Assembly (NCBI RefSeq): GCF_011927625.1
Contig: NZ_JAATIZ010000004.1
Location: forward strand, 248,001-312,000
DNA from: Paenalcaligenes hominis
Lineage (GTDB): Bacteria > Pseudomonadota > Gammaproteobacteria > Burkholderiales > Burkholderiaceae_B
Direction: 5' to 3'
DNA length: 64,000 nucleotides
Shown here one piece after another: positions 59,811 through 64,000 of the stretch. The first letter of the stretch is position 1, and each line of letters starts with the position of its first letter. Below the pieces are notes generated by a model. The model saw only the letters and a list, made by a program, of their open reading frames with translations. It did not search any database and was not told the DNA's origin. The position numbers were made by a program, and so were the translations under genes.

Positions 59811-61043
59811 TTATTTTAATGCTTGGACAATAGCCGCAAACACATCATTATCGGGTACGGTGGCTTTGTTTTGAGGTTTAGGCAATGCACCCCACGCCGC
59901 AATGACCACATTGTGCTTAGGGTTCACGTATACATGCTGCCCGAAAATACCGCGCGCTTCAAACGCGCCTTCGTGTACGGTACCGTCTGCATTAGGGATA
60001 GGCCACAACATATACCCATAATTAACACGCTCGCCATTGATATCTTTAGGTGAGCCGGCTTCTTTAACCCAGCCTTTAGGCAATATTTCTTCGCCGTCAA
60101 TCACTCCATCATTAAGTAAAAACTGACCAAAGCGACCGTAATCACGCAAGGTAGCGGATAGACCACTGCCACCCACTTCTAAGCCATCATCGGACTCAAG
60201 CCACCAGGTGGCATCCGACTCCATACCGAGCTTGCTCCAGATACGTTCGGATAAGTACTCGCTTACGGGTTTACCTACTGCTGCTTTAACTAAGGCACCG
60301 GCAACTTGCGTTTCCCCTGTGCTGTAATTCCATTTTGTGCCGGGCTCGGCGGCACGGGGTAAAGAGGCCATCAGTTTTAGCACGCCACCGGGCTCTTGGG
60401 CATGCTGCACCTCGAGCATGGCACGGCGGTCGGACTTGGGATCGGTGTAGGTTTCGTTCCACTGTACCCCGGAAGCCATCTGCAATAAATGACGCACGGT
60501 TACGCCGTCATAGGCGCTTTCTTTAAGCTCGGGTAAGTAGTTCGTGATGGGGTCATCAATACTTTTGATATGACCATCTTTAATGGCGGCACCGATTAAG
60601 GTCGCAGTAATGGATTTAACCACTGACATGGACATCCAACGGGTTTGGTCGGTATTACCCAACTGGTAGGTCTCGTAAGCAATTTTGCCATCTTTTAGCA
60701 CTAACAAACCTGCTACGCGATTGATGGTAATGTAATCCACTAAGTCGTAGGTTTTGTCGTGTGCTTTGACCTCGATTTGGGTCAGCTTCTTGTCACTTTG
60801 AGGCAGAGGATAAACATGCGCCGGATCGTGTTTTACTGCTCGTGTAGCAAATAGGCGGTCAATATTACGAAACGTATTGGCTTGAACGTCAGGTAGTAAC
60901 ACCCCATCATAAACTTGTTGCACCGTGCCAATTTCCTCTTTTGCATGAGGATTGGGAACAGTTTGCGCGAAAGTGGGAAGTGCGTAGAGGGTACCTATAG
61001 CCATCATGACATTCCATTTGATTCGTGTTTTTGCAGCTAGCAC
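59811..61043 (-). CDS. Periplasmic serine hydrolase, class C beta-lactamase/NylB family
   Basis: A 410-residue exported protein with a signal sequence in about residues 1-27 (WNVMMAIGTLYALPTFAQ). The penicillin-binding fold is shown by the SxxK nucleophile motif in WMSMSVVKSITATLIGAA, the Tyr of the YxN-type motif in GTKWNYSTGETQ, and RHLLQMASGVQW. FGQHVYVNPKHNVVIAAWGA lies near the third motif. It resembles 6-aminohexanoate-dimer hydrolase/esterase-type enzymes more than true AmpC, so esterase or amidase activity is likely; substrate unknown. It appears monocistronic. Confidence 0.82.
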   Translation of the reverse strand: MLAAKTRIKWNVMMAIGTLYALPTFAQTVPNPHAKEEIGTVQQVYDGVLLPDVQANTFRNIDRLFATRAVKHDPAHVYPLPQSDKKLTQIEVKAHDKTYDLVDYITINRVAGLLVLKDGKIAYETYQLGNTDQTRWMSMSVVKSITATLIGAAIKDGHIKSIDDPITNYLPELKESAYDGVTVRHLLQMASGVQWNETYTDPKSDRRAMLEVQHAQEPGGVLKLMASLPRAAEPGTKWNYSTGETQVAGALVKAAVGKPVSEYLSERIWSKLGMESDATWWLESDDGLEVGGSGLSATLRDYGRFGQFLLNDGVIDGEEILPKGWVKEAGSPKDINGERVNYGYMLWPIPNADGTVHEGAFEARGIFGQHVYVNPKHNVVIAAWGALPKPQNKATVPDNDVFAAIVQALK

Positions 61044-61250
61044 GGGAGGCTCCTTTGTATTGAGCGAGGCGGAGCGAGATCTTTATTTATATTTCGCTTA
61101 GCCTAATTCGATCGGGTTGTTATTAGAGGTCTCATCATAGTCGGCTAGCCTTATGCAAGCGCTACAAGAGGTATCCATATGAAAAGATATTTCTACCTCC
61201 TGCCCTAAGCAGTCAACGAGAGCGCAAGCGTTTGGACTGGGTTGCCCTCG

Positions 61251-62447
61251 TTATTTTGTAATCAGTTGTGCCTGTCGATACGCCACCAACAAAATGATAC
61301 TGATAACACCCACTACCCATTGCCAACTTCCATGCAGCCAAAACCACCCAATGGCATACCCTAATACACTGGATCCTAAATAATAAAAACTAAGATAAAG
61401 CGCTGAGGCTTGGGCTCGTGCTTTGGTTGCTGTGCGTCCTACCAGCCCACTCGCAACGGAATGGGCACCAAAAAACCCAGCGGTAAACAAAGCTAAGCCG
61501 ATAATAATCACACTGAGCTGAAAAGTCAGACACAACAAGGCCCCAAGCAGCATTACCCCAATAGCACTAAGTAAGACAGGACGTGCGCCTTTTTTTGCGA
61601 CCAGCTTCCCCGCAATATTTGAGCTCCAAATCCCAAGTAAATACACCAAAAACAAAAAGCCAATGACACTGCTTGATAACTCGAAAGGGGCCTGTGATAA
61701 ATAAAAGCCAATGTAATTGAATAAAGCCACAAAGCTGCCCATTAATAAAAAAGGCAACCAAAACAAAATTCGTAATTGTTTATTGGCTATATGCTGAACA
61801 TAATTTTGCACCACTGCTTTTAAGGAGAGCGGCTGAGCAAAAAAATGTTTAGAGGCTGGAAGCAACCAAATAAATAAACCACAAGCAATAAGCGCTAAGG
61901 TGGCAATGCCCCCTAAGGCCACTTGCCAGCCTGCCCAATCACTAAGAATGCCAGTCACTAATCGCCCTAACAACCCACCTAACGCCGTACCACTGATATA
62001 GGTGCCCATGGCTACCGATAATGAACTGGGGTCGAACTCTTCCACTATGTATGCCATCGCTAAGGCGGGCAAACCACTTAACATAATTCCCAGCAAAGTG
62101 CGCAGCACGAGCAATACATGCCAGTTTGTTACCCAAGCTGTGCTTAAGCCCAAAGTGCAGGCACCAATCAGGGCCACCACCATGACCCGTTTGCGCCCCC
62201 AGCTTTCACTTAAAGCCCCTGAAATAAGCAACCCTGCTGCCAAGCTAAATGTCGTGACAGAAAGTGCTAGGCTGCTATTAGCCGCCGTAATAGAAAAGTA
62301 AATAGCTAATTGAGGTAATAAGGGTTGCACACAATAAAGTAATGCAAAAGTAGCAAAACCCGCACAAAATAAAGCAAAGGTAGCGCGTTTGTATTCGCGG
62401 CTACCTTGCATAATAAAAGCATCTGGCTCAGATGAGGATGTCAACAT
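61251..62447 (-). CDS. MFS transporter, YnfM-like
   Basis: A 398-residue MFS protein with twelve predicted helices. It matches YnfM/arabinose-efflux-like carriers in KRATFALFCAGFATFALLYCVQPLLP, in SGALSESWGRKRVMV (loop 2-3) and in the second-half NIAGKLVAKKGARPVL. Substrate unknown. I use ATG 62447, giving MLTSSSEPDAFIMQ. A later ATG (62411, MQGSREY) and an earlier in-frame start are possible, and none has a good ribosome binding site. It is divergent from the Bug receptor gene. Confidence 0.85.
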   Translation of the reverse strand: MLTSSSEPDAFIMQGSREYKRATFALFCAGFATFALLYCVQPLLPQLAIYFSITAANSSLALSVTTFSLAAGLLISGALSESWGRKRVMVVALIGACTLGLSTAWVTNWHVLLVLRTLLGIMLSGLPALAMAYIVEEFDPSSLSVAMGTYISGTALGGLLGRLVTGILSDWAGWQVALGGIATLALIACGLFIWLLPASKHFFAQPLSLKAVVQNYVQHIANKQLRILFWLPFLLMGSFVALFNYIGFYLSQAPFELSSSVIGFLFLVYLLGIWSSNIAGKLVAKKGARPVLLSAIGVMLLGALLCLTFQLSVIIIGLALFTAGFFGAHSVASGLVGRTATKARAQASALYLSFYYLGSSVLGYAIGWFWLHGSWQWVVGVISIILLVAYRQAQLITK

Positions 62448-62727
62448 ATACCACGTACTACTTAAATATAAATAAAGGCAAAATATGAACAAATAAATAA
62501 ATTGGTAAGTCTATTAGTTTGTTTTTACCCTACCCATCATACCCCCAACCGTCATTTAGCATAGAGTTTTCTTGCTCTTAGTCTCTTTCAATGGACGTCA
62601 TCCAAGTAAAAACCCTAAAGTTCTAAAGATAGGACTTTTAGACTATAGTGTTTGCATGTCGTTTGCTTAAATGACATCTGAGCAGTCCTTTTTACATCAA
62701 TAAGTAGGACGATTTAAGGAGACAACC

Positions 62728-63699
62728 ATGCTAAAAAAACTAGTAAAACCGATGCTCTTTTCCCTAGCCGCTGGTATAAGCAGTACAGCGTTGGCTAGTA
62801 CCTACCCAGAGCACCCCATTCGTATTGTGGTGCCCTACGCACCGGGGTCTACGGGTGATCTGGCTATTCGCCAAATACAGCCGTTATTAACTGAAGAGCT
62901 AGGCCAACCTATTATTATTGAAAATAAATCAGGGGCTGGCGGTAATATTGGCGCACAGTACGTAGCCCGCGCAAAACCGGATGGCTATACCCTGCTATTA
63001 GGTGCCACCAATAACTTTGTTATTAACCAGTTCTTATTTACAGATCTTGGCTATGACCCGTTGATTGACTTAGATCCTATAACTAAAGTTGTCTATGTGC
63101 CTGCATTTATTTATATTAATGCGGAGGTGCCAGCCAAAAACTTTGCTGAGTTTAAAGACTATGCGCAGCGTCACCCGGGGCAATTAAATTATGGTACGCC
63201 CGGCGCTGGCACTACCCCCGCCTTATCGGGTTGGATGCTTTCCGAGGCAATACAAGGCGACATGATTGAAGTCAGTTATCGTGGCTCCCCACCTGGCGTG
63301 CTGGCATTATTAGCTAATGAAGTTCAGGTGTACATCGGTGGCTATGGTATTGCCTCCTCGCATCTTGAAAGTGAAAAGCTGCGGGCATTAGCTGTAGCAT
63401 TACCTGAACGCTATGCTGAGCTGCCAGAGGTTCCCACCACCAAAGAGGTAGGTATCGAAGACGTGGTACTTAGTAACTGGTGGGGCTTAGCGGCTCCGGC
63501 TAACACTGACCCCGCTATACTCACTCAATTAGAGCACGCTTTGCATACTGTTTTGCAAAACACAGCGCTTCAAAACGCATTAAGCACCCAAGGCTTTGTG
63601 GTGACATCCAGTACGGCACAACAATTTAAAGAGGAAATGCAAAGCGAAGCGTCGTATTGGCAAACCATTATTCAAAAAGCCAATCTAGAGGTGAACTAG
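62728..63699 (+). CDS. Bug/TctC family periplasmic receptor
   Basis: A 323-residue periplasmic binding protein with a signal peptide (MLKKLVKPMLFSLAAGISST, cleavage after ALA). Bug motifs are YPEHPIRIVVPYAPGSTGDLAIR, IIIENKSGAGGNIGAQYVARAKPDGYTLL and LNYGTPGAGTTPALSG. There is no tctAB beside it, so it is an orphan receptor, common in Alcaligenaceae; it may serve a distant TctAB or a sensor. GGAGACAACC precedes the ATG. An alpha/beta hydrolase gene starts one base after its stop, suggesting that ligand uptake or sensing and hydrolysis are linked. Confidence 0.93.
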   Translation: MLKKLVKPMLFSLAAGISSTALASTYPEHPIRIVVPYAPGSTGDLAIRQIQPLLTEELGQPIIIENKSGAGGNIGAQYVARAKPDGYTLLLGATNNFVINQFLFTDLGYDPLIDLDPITKVVYVPAFIYINAEVPAKNFAEFKDYAQRHPGQLNYGTPGAGTTPALSGWMLSEAIQGDMIEVSYRGSPPGVLALLANEVQVYIGGYGIASSHLESEKLRALAVALPERYAELPEVPTTKEVGIEDVVLSNWWGLAAPANTDPAILTQLEHALHTVLQNTALQNALSTQGFVVTSSTAQQFKEEMQSEASYWQTIIQKANLEVN

Positions 63700-63700
63700 T

Positions 63701-64000
63701 ATGATGAGTTATCGCCGCTCAGGCGCAGGAGAGCCCGTCTTTTTATTACACGGTTATGCTTCATCATCAGCGATTTGGCACTCTTTAATCTCAGACTTAG
63801 AGAAACAATTTGATGTAATTGCTATCGATTGGCCTGGCTTTGGAACCAGTCACATGCTGCCGCCCTATACGAAGCTTGAGGATTTTGCTGAAGGTCTGCT
63901 GGAATTAGCTCAAGAGTTAAAGATCCCGCACTTTCATGTTCTGGGACATTCCATGAGCGGTTTTGTGGTGCAACAACTATTATCACAGCATAAAGAAGCA
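63701..64000 (+). CDS. Alpha/beta hydrolase, N-terminal part (runs off the window)
   Basis: The first 100 residues are visible. They show the oxyanion motif VFLLHGYASSSAIW, the strand-turn VIAIDWPGFGTS, and the nucleophile elbow VLGHSMSGFVVQQL with Ser at about residue 85. The start is ATG 63701 or the ATG immediately after it, following the Bug receptor stop by one base, so co-translation is likely. Such enzymes hydrolyse esters, lactones or ring-cleavage products; the substrate is not determinable from this part. Confidence 0.85.
   Translation, partial: MMSYRRSGAGEPVFLLHGYASSSAIWHSLISDLEKQFDVIAIDWPGFGTSHMLPPYTKLEDFAEGLLELAQELKIPHFHVLGHSMSGFVVQQLLSQHKEA

Noticed and set aside
1-64000. CRISPR arrays, rRNA genes, prophage genes or intact insertion sequences
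   Set aside because: No regularly spaced repeats, rRNA motifs, phage structural genes or intact transposases were seen on either strand.

Overview
The window looks like chromosome from a motile, moderately AT-rich betaproteobacterium, most likely Burkholderiales/Alcaligenaceae. This rests on several periplasmic Bug/TctC-type receptors, an flhDC-motAB-cheA motility order, and Burkholderiales-style aromatic catabolism. No plasmid, phage or transposon backbone is visible. The taxonomic call is inference from gene content, not from a marker gene.

Layout. (1) 1-3.5 kb, minus strand: flagellar master regulator flhDC, stator genes motAB and the start of cheA. (2) 3.8-15.4 kb: core metabolism and stress genes. 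These are divergent glpD/glpK, a glpK-TM2-lipoate ligase operon, a SulP anion transporter, a Zn/Cd/Pb efflux ATPase with its divergent MerR regulator and a clear MerR-type promoter, a BigR-like persulfide sensor with a persulfide dioxygenase, and a DMT exporter. (3) 15.6 kb: tRNA-Asn with its own promoter and terminator. (4) 15.8-16.6 kb: gene relics, including a broken [2Fe-2S] subunit of a molybdenum hydroxylase. (5) 16.7-21.7 kb, AT-rich: a NahR-like regulator, a salicylate hydroxylase-like monooxygenase, an MFS transporter and a BenM/CatM-type regulator with a perfect ATAC-N7-GTAT box. (6) 22.2-31.7 kb: a mandelate operon (benzoylformate decarboxylase, mandelate dehydrogenase, a mandelate racemase-family enzyme, a tripartite tricarboxylate-type transporter, benzaldehyde dehydrogenase) with a divergent LysR regulator. 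(7) 32.0-36.5 kb: a complete Liv-type ABC transporter. (8) 37.3-41.1 kb: pncC, a cytochrome c relic and a TAXI-TRAP transporter. (9) 41.6-56.7 kb, all minus strand: catB-catA-benABCD-benK-pcaIJ-pcaF-pcaD-catC-benE, followed with little spacing by two dynamin-like GTPases; a CatR/BenM regulator is divergent at 57.0 kb. (10) 58.2-64.0 kb: two MFS exporters, a periplasmic NylB-like serine hydrolase, a Bug receptor and the start of an alpha/beta hydrolase.

How the genes fit together. Mandelate can be racemised, oxidised to benzoylformate, decarboxylated to benzaldehyde and oxidised to benzoate. Benzoate is dioxygenated by BenABC and rearomatised by BenD to catechol. Salicylate hydroxylase would feed catechol directly. 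CatA, CatB, CatC and PcaD carry catechol to 3-oxoadipate, and PcaIJ and PcaF split it to succinyl-CoA and acetyl-CoA. Uptake candidates are the TTT system, the Liv ABC system, BenE and BenK. The window therefore encodes a full mandelate/benzoate/salicylate route to central metabolism. The least explained items are the paired dynamin-like GTPases behind benE, the divergent racemase-family enzyme, and the decayed genes beside tRNA-Asn.
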